Source: Acidobacteriota bacterium (GTDB lineage Bacteria; Acidobacteriota; Aminicenantia; Aminicenantales; Saccharicenantaceae). Taken from it: a DNA stretch of 49,248 nt. The translations under genes were made by a program, and so were the position numbers. The notes under the pieces were generated by a model, which saw nothing but the letters and a program-made list of their open reading frames with translations, did not search any database and was not told the origin of the DNA. Below, in pieces: positions 41,040 to 49,201 of the stretch (positions within the stretch are counted from its first letter, which is position 1; each line of letters opens with the position of its first letter). The stretch lies in the NCBI GenBank assembly GCA_014894455.1, contig JADBLN010000112.1:1-49248 (forward strand). Reading direction: 5' to 3'.

Positions 41040-42659
41040 TTAGATCCTTTTCAATAGCCCCTTTTGACGGCTCTTCTTCAGACTCTGCCGCAGCTCAGGC
41101 ATCCCGTCGGCCTGCCACTTCTTGAGTTCGCTCGTGAAAGCGTCGGTATAGCCCTGCCAGGATTCGAGGAAGCCTTGGAAGTTCCCGGAGTCGAAGAGCC
41201 CCCCGCTCTCCTCCTCGGAAACCTCGACGTCGACGGTCATGGTTTTCTTGTCTCTCAAGATCTCGAGCTTGACCTTAGTCCCCTTGGCCTTGGCCTGGAC
41301 GAGGTCGATGAGGTCGTTCACGCTCTCCACGCGCTTGCCGTCCACCAGGACGATGACGTCGCCTACCTTGAGCTTGGCCTTTTCCGCGGGGCCGCCTTCG
41401 GTCAGCTTGGAGACGATGAGGCCCGTCCCCTCCTTGACCCCGAAGTGCTCGGCCAACTCGCGGTTGAGCTCGCCGCAGTAGACGCCGATGAATTTCCGCG
41501 TTTCGTAGGACCACTCGGGCGTCTTAGGGGCGAGCGGCCGCGGCGCGTCGGACCTCGGGGCCTTCTCCGGGAAAACCGACTTGGGCGTCGTGCCGGGCAT
41601 CGGCGCCTCCGGCCCGAAGAGCCCCGGGAAGCGGACCTCCATCTCCCTCTGGGCTTCGTTCTCGGGATATTCGCCGAGCTTGACCTTGACGTCCATGGGC
41701 TTGCCGTCCCGCTCGATCTTCAGGGTGACGTCCTGGCCCGGCTTCCGCTTCCGGATCTCGGCGGCCAGCACGTCGGGGCTGGAGACGTCCCTATCCCCTA
41801 TCTTGAGGACGACGTCGCCGGTCTGGAACTTGGCCAGCTCGGCCGGGCTGTCCGGGTCGATGGAGCCGATCTCGGTCCGGCCGTTCTCGTCCTGGCCGAT
41901 CCCCACTCCCAGCCAGCCCCGTTCGACCTTGCCCTTGTCCTTGATCTGGGCGCTGATGTCCTTGACGACGTCCACAGGCACGGCCAAGGCCATGCCCGAG
42001 GACGGGGCCTCGGCCCGGCTGCTGAAGACGACTCCGGAGCCCGACTGCTCCCTGTCCCTGAACTGGAAGACGACGGGCTTCTCCTCCATGTAGATGCCGC
42101 GGAGGAGTCCCACCATCCGGCCATTGGCGTCGACAACGGGGCCGCCGCTCGACCCGGGCGTCACCCAGACGTTGAGCCGCAGTTTGTCCTCCGCGACGGA
42201 GCTGACGATGCCCTGGGTCACCGTCGCGGTCCGTTCGGGCGAGACACCGACGACGCAAACCCAGGAGCCCGGCGCCAGGTCCGCGGCCTTTCCGAGGGCG
42301 ATGGAGGGCAGGCCCGCGTCCTTGGCCCTGAGCAGGGCCAGCTGGGTCTCCGTGTCAAAGCCCAGGAACTCGGCGTCGATCCTCTTGCCTTCCGATGTCG
42401 TGACGGTGATCTTTTCTTCACGCGGGGAAATGAGGGCGGTGGTGACGATATAGCCGCCCTTCTCGATTACGACGCCGGTGGCCACCCGACGCGTATGGTT
42501 CTGCACCTCGACCCAGACGACCGAAGGAAAGACCTTTTTGGCGACGGCCGTGATGTCGGGTTCGATGCCCTTCGCCCCGGCCGTTTCAGCCCCGAAAGAG
42601 GGGGCCAGGACGGCGAGGCAAGCCATGATCACGAGAGCCGGTTTGATCATCCTGTTCAT
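41040..42659 (-). CDS. HtrA/Deg-like two-PDZ protein with a degenerate catalytic triad
   Basis: 539 residues: signal peptide (1-23), trypsin-like domain (about 35-200), two PDZ domains (GWLGVGIGQDENGRTEIG and later; GTGLIVSKLTEGGPAEKAKL). The family reads GYILTNNHVV, where the His is catalytic; here it is GYIVTTALIS (Leu76). The Asp of D-x-x-T-D-L-A is Gln106 (FDTETQLALL). Only the serine (GSSGGP, Ser171) is kept. So it is probably not a protease but may chaperone or sense misfolded protein through PDZ domains. It is the last gene of the operon ECF sigma - anti-sigma - HtrA-like. Confidence 0.88.
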   Translation of the reverse strand: MNRMIKPALVIMACLAVLAPSFGAETAGAKGIEPDITAVAKKVFPSVVWVEVQNHTRRVATGVVIEKGGYIVTTALISPREEKITVTTSEGKRIDAEFLGFDTETQLALLRAKDAGLPSIALGKAADLAPGSWVCVVGVSPERTATVTQGIVSSVAEDKLRLNVWVTPGSSGGPVVDANGRMVGLLRGIYMEEKPVVFQFRDREQSGSGVVFSSRAEAPSSGMALAVPVDVVKDISAQIKDKGKVERGWLGVGIGQDENGRTEIGSIDPDSPAELAKFQTGDVVLKIGDRDVSSPDVLAAEIRKRKPGQDVTLKIERDGKPMDVKVKLGEYPENEAQREMEVRFPGLFGPEAPMPGTTPKSVFPEKAPRSDAPRPLAPKTPEWSYETRKFIGVYCGELNRELAEHFGVKEGTGLIVSKLTEGGPAEKAKLKVGDVIVLVDGKRVESVNDLIDLVQAKAKGTKVKLEILRDKKTMTVDVEVSEEESGGLFDSGNFQGFLESWQGYTDAFTSELKKWQADGMPELRQSLKKSRQKGLLKRI

Positions 42660-42673
42660 GGCGGTATAACCTC

Positions 42674-43042
42674 CTAATAAATGATTTCCGAAGATACGGA
42701 CTCGGAAACCTGCTCCAATATGTAAACCGTTCGGGGTTGGGCTTGAGCGTTGCGGAATTCGGACGCGTAGTCCATGGTCTCGAAAACGGGGATGGAGGGC
42801 ACGGTCGGGGCCTCACGTTCGGCGAACGTCAGGATGGACTCCTTCCGGAAGAGGGGCGGATTGAGGAGCACAAAGCCGACGAGGACGAGGATAGCAGAGC
42901 CGGCGAACGCATAGCGGAAGTTCGCCCGGTGGACCCGCGCCCGCTCCTTGCGGGCGGCCGGAAGCTTGGTCAGGACGGCCTCTTCGAAGCCCGAGGGCGC
43001 CTCGACCCTGTTCATTTTGGCGAGAAGTTCATGCCCTTCCAT
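42674..43042 (-). CDS. Membrane-anchored probable anti-sigma factor
   Basis: 122 residues. The N-terminal 40 are cytoplasmic and helical (ELLAKMNRVEAPSGFEEAVL), then one membrane helix (about 46-63), then a periplasmic tail with SIPVFETMDYASEFR. No zinc-binding H-x3-C-x2-C motif, unlike its counterpart at 44587. Function is inferred from position after the ECF sigma gene (14-bp overlap) and topology. ATG 43042 has AGAGGTGA six bases upstream and is preferred over GTG 43048. Confidence 0.75.
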   Translation of the reverse strand: MEGHELLAKMNRVEAPSGFEEAVLTKLPAARKERARVHRANFRYAFAGSAILVLVGFVLLNPPLFRKESILTFAEREAPTVPSIPVFETMDYASEFRNAQAQPRTVYILEQVSESVSSEIIY

Positions 43043-43613
43043 GTTCACTCACCTCTTTTTCAGCAGGATAGGGCTCGGCGGTCATGGCCTTTTCCAGCTT
43101 TTTCCTGAGCTGTTCCCGGCCGCGGCTGATCCGGGCCTTGACGGTCCCGACCGGCCGCTTGATGATCCGGGCGATCTCCTCCTGGGAGAAACCCTCCATG
43201 TCCTTGAGGACGACCGGGATGCGATAGCGGGGATGGAGCCCGTCCAGGGCCTCGCGGAGGTTCCGGACGAGCCCCGAGTCGGCCGGGTCCTCGTAATAAG
43301 TGCCGCTCGAGAAGTTGTTGGGGATGTCCTCGAGGGAGACGGTGGCCGTCTTCCTCGTCCTCCGGCACTCGGTCTTGGCCAGGTTCGAGGCGATCGTGTA
43401 GATCCAGGAGGACAGGGGCGCGATCGGCCGGTACTTGTCGGCCTTGAAGTAGACCCTGAGGAACGTCTCCTGGGCCAGGTCGACGGCCTTCTGATAGTCG
43501 CCCGAGAATTGGTAGAGATAATTCACGATCTTGTCCTTATAAAGACCCATGATCTGGCCGAACGCCCACTCGTCTCCGTCCTGGACGCGCCGGATCAGCT
43601 CTTGTTCGTCCAT
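43029..43613 (-). CDS. ECF RNA polymerase sigma factor
   Basis: 194 residues. Sigma-2: GLYKDKIVNYLYQFSGDYQKA, then DLAQETFLRVYFKADKYRP. Sigma-4: HPRYRIPVVLKDMEGFSQEE, then IARIIKRPVGTVKARISRGR with the HTH. No region 3, as expected for the sigma70 group 4. Divergent from a second ECF sigma gene. A sigma-E-like promoter ends 12 bp before its ATG, suggesting self-activation. With the anti-sigma and HtrA-like genes it forms an envelope-stress cassette analogous to rpoE-rseA-degP. Confidence 0.93.
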   Translation of the reverse strand: MDEQELIRRVQDGDEWAFGQIMGLYKDKIVNYLYQFSGDYQKAVDLAQETFLRVYFKADKYRPIAPLSSWIYTIASNLAKTECRRTRKTATVSLEDIPNNFSSGTYYEDPADSGLVRNLREALDGLHPRYRIPVVLKDMEGFSQEEIARIIKRPVGTVKARISRGREQLRKKLEKAMTAEPYPAEKEVSEHGRA

Positions 43614-43624
43614 GCTCAGTTCTT

Positions 43625-43653
43625 TAAACCCTTATTTCCCCTAGAAAGTTACA
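43625..43653 (-). promoter_or_regulatory. ECF-type promoter of the leftward sigma gene
   Basis: On the minus strand GTAACTT (43647-43653), 16-bp spacer, GTTTAA (43625-43630), about 12 bp before the ATG at 43613. Close to the ECF consensus GGAACTT-N16-GTCTAA. No ribosome site is obvious, so initiation may be leaderless or nearly so. Confidence 0.55.
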
Positions 43654-43993
43654 TTTTCGGACCCTTTTATTATAGCAGGCCGGCCCCTTTTCGCTACTTG
43701 CCGGCAAAGAGGGACAGCCCCCATTGGGGACAGTCCCTCTTTCCCAGAGCGATGCCCGAAGGAGGCCGCCGAAAGGGGGGCTGAGGGTGTCGTCGGAGGA
43801 AGCATAAAGCGGGGATTTAGACTTCCCGGGACGGATACGCGGACTCCCCCCATCGAATCCGGACCGGGAAGGCGTAAAAATCACCGCGGCGAACGAAGAC
43901 GATGCCCGAAGCCCCTAGGCGGCCGATGTTATGGTCCGCCCGGGCACGCCAGTTGCCGAAGGGGCCGTTTTGTTGGAAAATGGGGCCGGGAAT
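43654..43993. other. Spacer between the two ECF promoters
   Basis: 340 bases without a supportable gene. It contains repeat C copy 2 (43706-43742) and a TATAAT at 43670-43675 (minus strand) with no partner -35. Short open frames here have no family features. Confidence 0.6.
43706..43742. repeat. Dispersed repeat C, copy 2
   Basis: AAAGAGGGAC (43706-43715) and GTCCCTCTTT (43733-43742) are perfect 10-bp arms; the inner part is CCCCCATTGGGG with flanking AG/CA. Such GGGGACAGTCCC palindromes are widespread REP-like sequences. Confidence 0.75.
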
Positions 43994-44020
43994 GGAACTT
44001 TCCTCCATCCGACTCCGTCA
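43994..44020 (+). promoter_or_regulatory. ECF-type promoter of the rightward sigma gene
   Basis: GGAACTT (43994-44000), 16-bp spacer, GTCA (44017-44020). Typical sigma-E-like -35/-10 pair; start predicted near 44026, 10 bases before the GTG at 44036. Confidence 0.6.
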
Positions 44021-44035
44021 ACCAGGGTGAATTGA

Positions 44036-44590
44036 GTGGATTTGAACGAAGTCATCAGAGAGTGCCTGGCCGGGAGCCAGGGAGCTTGGGAAACTCTGGT
44101 GAACACGTTCGCCAAAAGGATTTTTAACATGGCCTATCAGTTCTCCGGGAGCCGGCAGGAAGCCGAGGACAGGACCCAAGAGGTCTTCCTCAAGCTTTCC
44201 GGCGCCCTGCCGAAATACGACTTCGGCAAGAACTTCACGCCCTGGCTGCTCACCCTGGTCAAGAACCACCTCATTGACGAGTACCGCCGGACCAAGTGGG
44301 AAAAGACGCAGAGGGACGATTACGACGAACGCGTCCTGGCCCAGACCGCCCACGACGGCCCCGAGCAAAGTCTTGTCGATAAGGAAACCAAGGCCCTCGT
44401 TTGGGAGGGGCTCAATCGCCTGTCGGCGGATATGCGGATGGTCATCATCCTGAGGGACCTGCAGGGGAAGAGCTACGAAGAGGTCGCCGAGATCCTCAGC
44501 CTGCCCCTGGGGACGGTCAAGTCGCGCGTCAACCGGGCGCGCCTCCAACTGGCCCAGGTCCTGAGGGAATACCGAGGAGAAACCTCATGA
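44036..44590 (+). CDS. ECF RNA polymerase sigma factor
   Basis: 184 residues from GTG 44036 (AGGGTGA five bases upstream). Sigma-2 is NMAYQFSGSRQEAEDRTQEV to WLLTLVKNHLIDEYRR; sigma-4 is LSADMRMVIILRDLQGKSYE to LSLPLGTVKSRVNRARLQL. It is paralogous to the divergent sigma gene at 43029. Overlaps its anti-sigma gene by four bases. Probably autoregulated through the GGAACTT promoter upstream. Confidence 0.93.
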   Translation: MDLNEVIRECLAGSQGAWETLVNTFAKRIFNMAYQFSGSRQEAEDRTQEVFLKLSGALPKYDFGKNFTPWLLTLVKNHLIDEYRRTKWEKTQRDDYDERVLAQTAHDGPEQSLVDKETKALVWEGLNRLSADMRMVIILRDLQGKSYEEVAEILSLPLGTVKSRVNRARLQLAQVLREYRGETS

Positions 44591-45102
44591 CCTGCGAACG
44601 GTTCGAAGAACTGCTATCCGCCTACCTCGAGGGTGAGCTGGCCGCCGCGGAGAAGGCCGAAGTGGACGCCCATCTCGCCGCCTGTCCGGAGTGCGCCGCG
44701 CTCCTCGCCTTGATGAAGGACATGACGGGGGCCATGGCCGCTTTCCCCGAGGCCGAGCCTTCGCCGGCCCTGCTCTCGAGCCTCTACGCCATCCCGGCCG
44801 CGAAGCGCGAGAAAAGGAAATTTCTCCGGCCGGTCTTCGATTGGCTGACCCGGCCCGCCCTCCAGCCCGTCTACGCCGCTTTCACCGTCCTGTTCGTCGC
44901 CGTTTCCTTCGTCCTCTTCCATCCGGAAGGCCGGGGGATCCGGAAACAGTTCGACCTGACGTTCCACCGCGGTATCGGCACGGCCGAAAAACTCTACGCC
45001 GGGGCCGGATCGCTCAAATCCGAAGTCGGGTCGTTCGCCGGCAACGTCGTCAAGTCCATCAAAACCCTCGACCTCCTGAAGGGCGGCGAGGGAAACCAAT
45101 AA
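44587..45102 (+). CDS. Zinc-finger (ZAS/zf-HC2) transmembrane anti-sigma factor
   Basis: 171 residues. The motif H-x3-C-x2-C is in DAHLAACPECAALL, the RsrA/RseA-like zinc anti-sigma domain. One membrane helix follows (about 94-112), then a periplasmic tail. It holds the sigma factor inactive until released. ATG 44587 overlaps the sigma stop as ATGA, so the two proteins are coupled in stoichiometry. First partner gene of the DUF5668/DUF4097 operon. Confidence 0.9.
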   Translation: MTCERFEELLSAYLEGELAAAEKAEVDAHLAACPECAALLALMKDMTGAMAAFPEAEPSPALLSSLYAIPAAKREKRKFLRPVFDWLTRPALQPVYAAFTVLFVAVSFVLFHPEGRGIRKQFDLTFHRGIGTAEKLYAGAGSLKSEVGSFAGNVVKSIKTLDLLKGGEGNQ

Positions 45103-45122
45103 TGCCAACGGAGGTAACATCC

Positions 45123-45617
45123 ATGGAAGAAAAAGTCGTCATCCAGCAGAGGCCGCCAAAGTCGCCGGCCGCGGCCGGTATCCTGTCGATCATCTTCCCC
45201 GGCACGGGCGCCCTCTACAACGGCCAGGTCGCCAAGGGCATCTTCTATATGATCCTCTTCGCCGGCCTGATCACCATCCAGGGCGGCGGCGGGGGGCAGC
45301 CCTTCAAGGCCCTGCTCCTGGCCGGGTTCTATTTCTTTCAGATCATCGACAGCATCCAGGTCGCCAAGACGATCAACCTGAACGCAGCCGGCCTGAAGCC
45401 GGCCGCCGGGCCGGCCGGCCAGGGACTCCCCGAGCTCGTGCCTTCGGGCTCGATCTTTTGGGGCCTTTTCCTTATCGCCCTCGGCGTCCTGCTCATCCTG
45501 GCCAACTTCGAGATCATTTTCTACGAAGACCTGTTCCGCTTCTGGCCGGCCGTGGTCATCGCCATCGGGCTCAAGCTCGTGGCCGAGTCCGTGGCCAAAT
45601 CCAAGAAAGGCAATTGA
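45123..45617 (+). CDS. TM2-like plus DUF5668-type membrane protein
   Basis: 164 residues. First half: two helices after the stretch AGILSIIFPGTGALYNGQ, a TM2/DUF5683-like signature. Second half: SGSIFWGLFLIALGVLLILA and LFRFWPAVVIAIGLKLV, the LiaF/PspC-related DUF5668 repeat. Probably sits in the inner membrane and senses or buffers envelope state. ATG 45123 has GGAGG eight bases upstream; an upstream ATG at 45102 has none. Confidence 0.78.
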   Translation: MEEKVVIQQRPPKSPAAAGILSIIFPGTGALYNGQVAKGIFYMILFAGLITIQGGGGGQPFKALLLAGFYFFQIIDSIQVAKTINLNAAGLKPAAGPAGQGLPELVPSGSIFWGLFLIALGVLLILANFEIIFYEDLFRFWPAVVIAIGLKLVAESVAKSKKGN

Positions 45618-45629
45618 CGGAGGTCCACC

Positions 45630-45854
45630 ATGGCAAGACAAAAACACCGCGATTCGCTCATTTGGGGCGTCATCCTCATCGTGCTCGGCGGGATCTTCCT
45701 CCTCGAGCAGTTCCACATCGACGTCTGGGACCAGGTCTGGCGGTTCTGGCCCGTCATCCTGATCGTCTGGGGCGCCAACAAGCTCTTTCTCGGGCTCAAG
45801 GAGAGAAGCGAGCGCTCCGAGACGCCGGCCCGGGACAAAGACCATGAAATTTAG
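45630..45854 (+). CDS. DUF5668/LiaF-TM-like small membrane protein
   Basis: 74 residues: SLIWGVILIVLGGIFLLEQF and VWRFWPVILIVWGANKLFL are the two-helix DUF5668 unit, matching the second half of the preceding protein. Overlaps the DUF4097 gene by 11 bp. Likely the same membrane complex. Confidence 0.8.
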   Translation: MARQKHRDSLIWGVILIVLGGIFLLEQFHIDVWDQVWRFWPVILIVWGANKLFLGLKERSERSETPARDKDHEI

Positions 45855-47157
45855 GGAAGTCTTCCTCGTCGCCGTCCTGATCCTGGCCGGCCTCGTCGTC
45901 TACCAGATCCAGACGGGGCACTGGAACCTCGACTTCAACTGGGGCGACGATTTCGCAGGGTTCGGCAGAGAGTACACCACCGAGGAGACGCGCACGATCG
46001 AGGCTCCCCTGCCGTCGGTCATCGAGATCGTGAACGGCCATGGCTGGGTGGAAGTGCGCGGCGGAGACCAGGACACGGTCCAACTGACGTTCAAGAAGGT
46101 CGTGTGGCGCAGGACGGAGGAGGAGGCCAAGGACGTCGCCGGCCGGCTCAAGTACACGCTGACCACGGCCGCGGACAAGCTGACGCTCGCCACCAACCGG
46201 GACGAGTTCCGCAAGAAGAACTTCGAAACGGGCTTCATCCTGACCGTCCCCCGGGCGATGGCCGTCCACGTCGCCAACGCTTACGGTGTCGTCCGCGTCG
46301 AGGGGGTCAAGGAGGCCACGGTCCGCAACCGGCACGGCGAGCTTTACGCCTCGGACATCCAGGGACCCTGCACGCTGGAGACGAGCTACGAGGACCTCGA
46401 GGCGCAGAAGATCCAGGGCGAATGCCGGATCACCAACAGCCACGGCGACGTCCGGGCCGTCTCGGTCGCGGGCGACCTGTGGATTGAGACGAGCTACGCC
46501 CAGGTCCGGGTCGAGGACGCCGGCCAAAAGGCGGATATCCGCGGCTCGAACGTCGCCGTCGACGCGCGGCGCGTCGCTGGGGCCGTCACCATCGACACGT
46601 CTTACGAGAAGGTCCTCCTTTCCGACGTCGGCCCGGCCGCGGTCATCGGGCACAACATGGCGGTCACCGCCGAGAACGTCCGGGGCGACATGGACGTCCG
46701 GACGAGCTACGAGGCGGTCCGGGCCACGGGCGTCCAGGGCCGTTTCTTGGTCGACGCCCACAACGCCTCCGTTTCGGCGACGGGGATCGGCGGCAGCGAG
46801 ATCTCGGTCAAGACGTCCTATGAGAACGTCGAACTGGCCGATTTTTCGGCGGAGGTCACGGTCGTCCTCCGCAACGGCAACGTCACCCTCAAACCTCTCG
46901 ACCTGAAACACGGCATGGACGTCCGCAACGAGTACGGGACGATCCACCTCGCCTGGCCGGCCGGCGAGTCGGCGCGCCTCGAGGCTCGATCGAAGGGCGG
47001 GGAGGTCGAGTGGGGGCTTCCGGAAAAGCCGGACATCGAACAGTCCAACGGCGTGTCCCTGATCAAGGCCTTCGCGGGGAACGCCGGCGCTCCCCTGGTC
47101 TATCTGTCCACAACCTACGAGAACATCCGCATCGAGGCCGCAAGCCGCAAATTCTAG
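45844..47157 (+). CDS. DUF4097-type beta-repeat envelope protein
   Basis: 437 residues. N-terminal helix (5-22) acts as signal or anchor; the rest is almost all beta-structure. A T-S-Y-E motif recurs at 180, 216, 252, 287 and 324 (spacing 36, 36, 35, 37 residues), with a TTYE at 423. That pattern indicates stacked strands, probably a beta-helix or solenoid. DUF4097 proteins are linked to LiaF/PspC-type membrane systems in other bacteria. It is the last gene of the ECF operon and its likely effector at the cell surface. Confidence 0.82.
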   Translation: MKFREVFLVAVLILAGLVVYQIQTGHWNLDFNWGDDFAGFGREYTTEETRTIEAPLPSVIEIVNGHGWVEVRGGDQDTVQLTFKKVVWRRTEEEAKDVAGRLKYTLTTAADKLTLATNRDEFRKKNFETGFILTVPRAMAVHVANAYGVVRVEGVKEATVRNRHGELYASDIQGPCTLETSYEDLEAQKIQGECRITNSHGDVRAVSVAGDLWIETSYAQVRVEDAGQKADIRGSNVAVDARRVAGAVTIDTSYEKVLLSDVGPAAVIGHNMAVTAENVRGDMDVRTSYEAVRATGVQGRFLVDAHNASVSATGIGGSEISVKTSYENVELADFSAEVTVVLRNGNVTLKPLDLKHGMDVRNEYGTIHLAWPAGESARLEARSKGGEVEWGLPEKPDIEQSNGVSLIKAFAGNAGAPLVYLSTTYENIRIEAASRKF

Positions 47158-47196
47158 GAATCGAAGCGAAAACGCACCAGCGGCCGGTTCCCCCGG

Positions 47197-47286
47197 GGAC
47201 CGGCCGGCGGGGAGCGAATTCCGAGGAGCGACCGGCAGAATTGTGGCGGAGCGGCTCGGAGCCACAATTCTGGTAAATATCTTAAA
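47197..47286 (-). repeat. Dispersed repeat A, copy 2
   Basis: Inverted relative to copy 1 at 6475-6560. The hairpin arms are 47237-47247 and 47261-47271, identical to those of copy 1. It lies in the gap between convergent genes ending at 47157 and 47374; no gene in this gap. Confidence 0.85.
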
Positions 47287-47373
47287 CTGAGAGTTGGATT
47301 TTCTTCGCGATTGGTGCCGCGGGGGGGGAGCAGGGCGGGCATCATCGCCGCGATCCGGCGGTCGAACCCGATA

Positions 47374-48273
47374 TCAGGAGTGCCGGGCCTTGCAGTTGTG
47401 CATGCGCTGGGCGATGACCCCGTTGATCTTGATGTTGAAGTAGGAAATGAGGTTGGTCACGTCCTTCTTGTACTTCGTGACGTAGCGCACGAAGTCCGAG
47501 CGCTCCTTGAAGCGGAGGAGGCTTTCGAACTCGGCGATCGTGTCGTGGAGCTCGACGACGTAGTGGTTGATCGTCCGGTACTGAGCGTTGATGTCGATAA
47601 GGTCCTTGCCGGAGAGCTTGGCGAAGTCGAGGTGCGGCGGGAGGCTCTGGAGGATGAGCAGGCCCTCGTTGTGGAGCTCGTTGACCGAATCGCCGATCTC
47701 CTGGAAGTAGGATCCGAACTCCTGGGCCTTTTTCAGATTGGCCCCGGCCCGCTCGGAAAGCCTCTCGAACTGGGCCTTGAGCGAAACGACCGCGTCCTTG
47801 ACGCCGAAGTATTTCCGGTTGGGGCTGAACAGGTCGAGGAAGTCCCGCCCGATGTAGATCTTGTCCTCGTAGCGGGTCAGGAGCTCCTTGGGCGAGTGGG
47901 TGTAGAACTTGATCTCGAAGCGCCGGCCCTCGGAATCCCGCTCCCGGAGCCGGGCCAGGACGAGGCCGTTGTTCTGCTCGATGAAGTAGCTGCTGATGTC
48001 GATGAGCACCGAGTAGACCGCCAGGTTCTGGACGATGGCCTCCTTGAGGTAGTCGAGGACGGCTTCGTTCCGGGTGATGAAATCGGTGATGCCTTCGTCG
48101 GCCGTCGGGTTGAGGACGGAGAAGCTCGGCGAGAGGAGGTAGAGGACGGGGCCGAGGCCGAGCTCGAGGTGGAGGTTCTTGGAGATGCTCTGGTAGAGAT
48201 CGTCGAGCAGCAGGGGCTTGAGGTGCGGAAGGCTAGCCGGGTCCAGCTTGGAGAGTTCTTCCACTTCGTTCAT
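47374..48273 (-). CDS. Conserved-looking cytoplasmic protein of unknown function (299 aa)
   Basis: No signal peptide or membrane helix. Largely helical with LLDDLYQSISKNLHLELGLG near the N-terminus and a middle that looks like alpha/beta (RRFEIKFYTHSPKELLTRYE). The C-terminal third is coiled-coil-like (LLRFKERSDFVRYVTKYKKD). I cannot name a family. Start ATG 48273 with GAGGT seven bases upstream; longer frames overlap lipM. It ends 88 bp from repeat A copy 2. Confidence 0.7.
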   Translation of the reverse strand: MNEVEELSKLDPASLPHLKPLLLDDLYQSISKNLHLELGLGPVLYLLSPSFSVLNPTADEGITDFITRNEAVLDYLKEAIVQNLAVYSVLIDISSYFIEQNNGLVLARLRERDSEGRRFEIKFYTHSPKELLTRYEDKIYIGRDFLDLFSPNRKYFGVKDAVVSLKAQFERLSERAGANLKKAQEFGSYFQEIGDSVNELHNEGLLILQSLPPHLDFAKLSGKDLIDINAQYRTINHYVVELHDTIAEFESLLRFKERSDFVRYVTKYKKDVTNLISYFNIKINGVIAQRMHNCKARHS

Positions 48274-48323
48274 GGCGTCGACCTCACTTCTGACCCGAGT
48301 GTAACACCCGGTTCGAAGAAAAG

Positions 48324-49127
48324 TCAACGGGCGGAGGATCTCCTCCGGTAAGTCCAGCCGTCGGAGGCGTATTTCGAGGCCTGGAGGGCGCGGACGACCT
48401 CCTTGTCGGCGGGGGCCAGGGCGAAACGCTCGAAAGAGACGCCGAAGAAATCGGCGAATCCCTGGACGAGGGGCCCGACGGCCCCGTCGAAATCCATGGG
48501 CCGGCCGAGCGCCTCGGAGAGAGAGGTCATGCCCACGCCCTCCTCCGATTCGCCGGGCCTGGACACGGCGGCCAGGAGGGCCTCGTCCTTCTCCAGGGGG
48601 ATGGAGCCGTGCTGGAGGAAGAGCGTTCCGGTCCTCTTCTGGGCGCTGCCGACGATCTTCTTCCCGCCGATCTCGATCTCGTCGCGGGCCGGGAAGGCGA
48701 AGCAGGGCATGGTCCCCTTGATGTAGGACGGCGGGGGGGTCTCGGCCAGGCGGGCCGAGAGGCCCAGGATCGCGAGCCCTTTCAGGAGGGCCCGGGAGAT
48801 GAGCTGATACGAGTCGCGGAGGGTCTCGGTGAACGCCTCCGTGTCGGACGAGGCCACGGCGTAGGTCACTTCCCGGTCGTGGAGGACGAGCTTGCCGCCG
48901 GTCATGCGCCGGACGATGTCGATACCGTGGGTCGCGCAGAAGGCCGCGTCGACGACCTTGCTCGCGTCCTGGGAATAGCCCAGGGACGCGGTCGGCCTCT
49001 CCCACTGGTAGAAACGGAGGAAGGTGCGTGGGGCCTTCTCGGCCTGGCGGAAGAGGAACTCGTCGACGGCCATGTTCCAAGAACCGGGAAGCGGGGCGGA
49101 TTCAACGATTAATGACCAAGTTTTCAT
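48324..49127 (-). CDS. lipM: LipM-like octanoyltransferase / lipoate-protein ligase family
   Basis: 267 residues of the BPL/LplA/LipB fold. RRMTGGKLVLHD (73-84) is the R-R-x-(T/S)-G-G-x-x-x-x-H motif. PCFAFPARDEIEIGGKK gives Cys142, in the place of the catalytic Cys of LipM (rather than the Cys-lacking LplA), then KIVGSAQ-type and LQHGSIPLEKD. It would move octanoyl from acyl carrier protein to a lipoyl carrier such as GcvH. Some relatives act as lipoate ligases. Repeat B copy 2 and a tRNA lie directly upstream. Confidence 0.82.
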   Translation of the reverse strand: MKTWSLIVESAPLPGSWNMAVDEFLFRQAEKAPRTFLRFYQWERPTASLGYSQDASKVVDAAFCATHGIDIVRRMTGGKLVLHDREVTYAVASSDTEAFTETLRDSYQLISRALLKGLAILGLSARLAETPPPSYIKGTMPCFAFPARDEIEIGGKKIVGSAQKRTGTLFLQHGSIPLEKDEALLAAVSRPGESEEGVGMTSLSEALGRPMDFDGAVGPLVQGFADFFGVSFERFALAPADKEVVRALQASKYASDGWTYRRRSSAR

Positions 49128-49139
49128 ACAGAACCATCA

Positions 49140-49190
49140 AGAAGGGGTCAAACCTACTTTTTTTCGAAAAAAGTAGGTTTGACCCCTTCT
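49140..49190. repeat. Dispersed repeat B, copy 2
   Basis: 51-bp palindrome, arms AGAAGGGGTCAAACCTAC and complement around a T-run/CGA/A-run centre, 13 bp upstream of the lipM ATG. Nearly the same as 8150-8202. Confidence 0.85.
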
Positions 49191-49201
49191 GGGGGAAAAA
49201 A

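Noticed and set aside
47374-49080. 568-codon minus-strand frame joining the 299-aa protein with upstream sequence
   Set aside because: The upstream part is an out-of-frame Arg/Pro-rich shadow of the lipM-like gene; the real start is ATG 48273.
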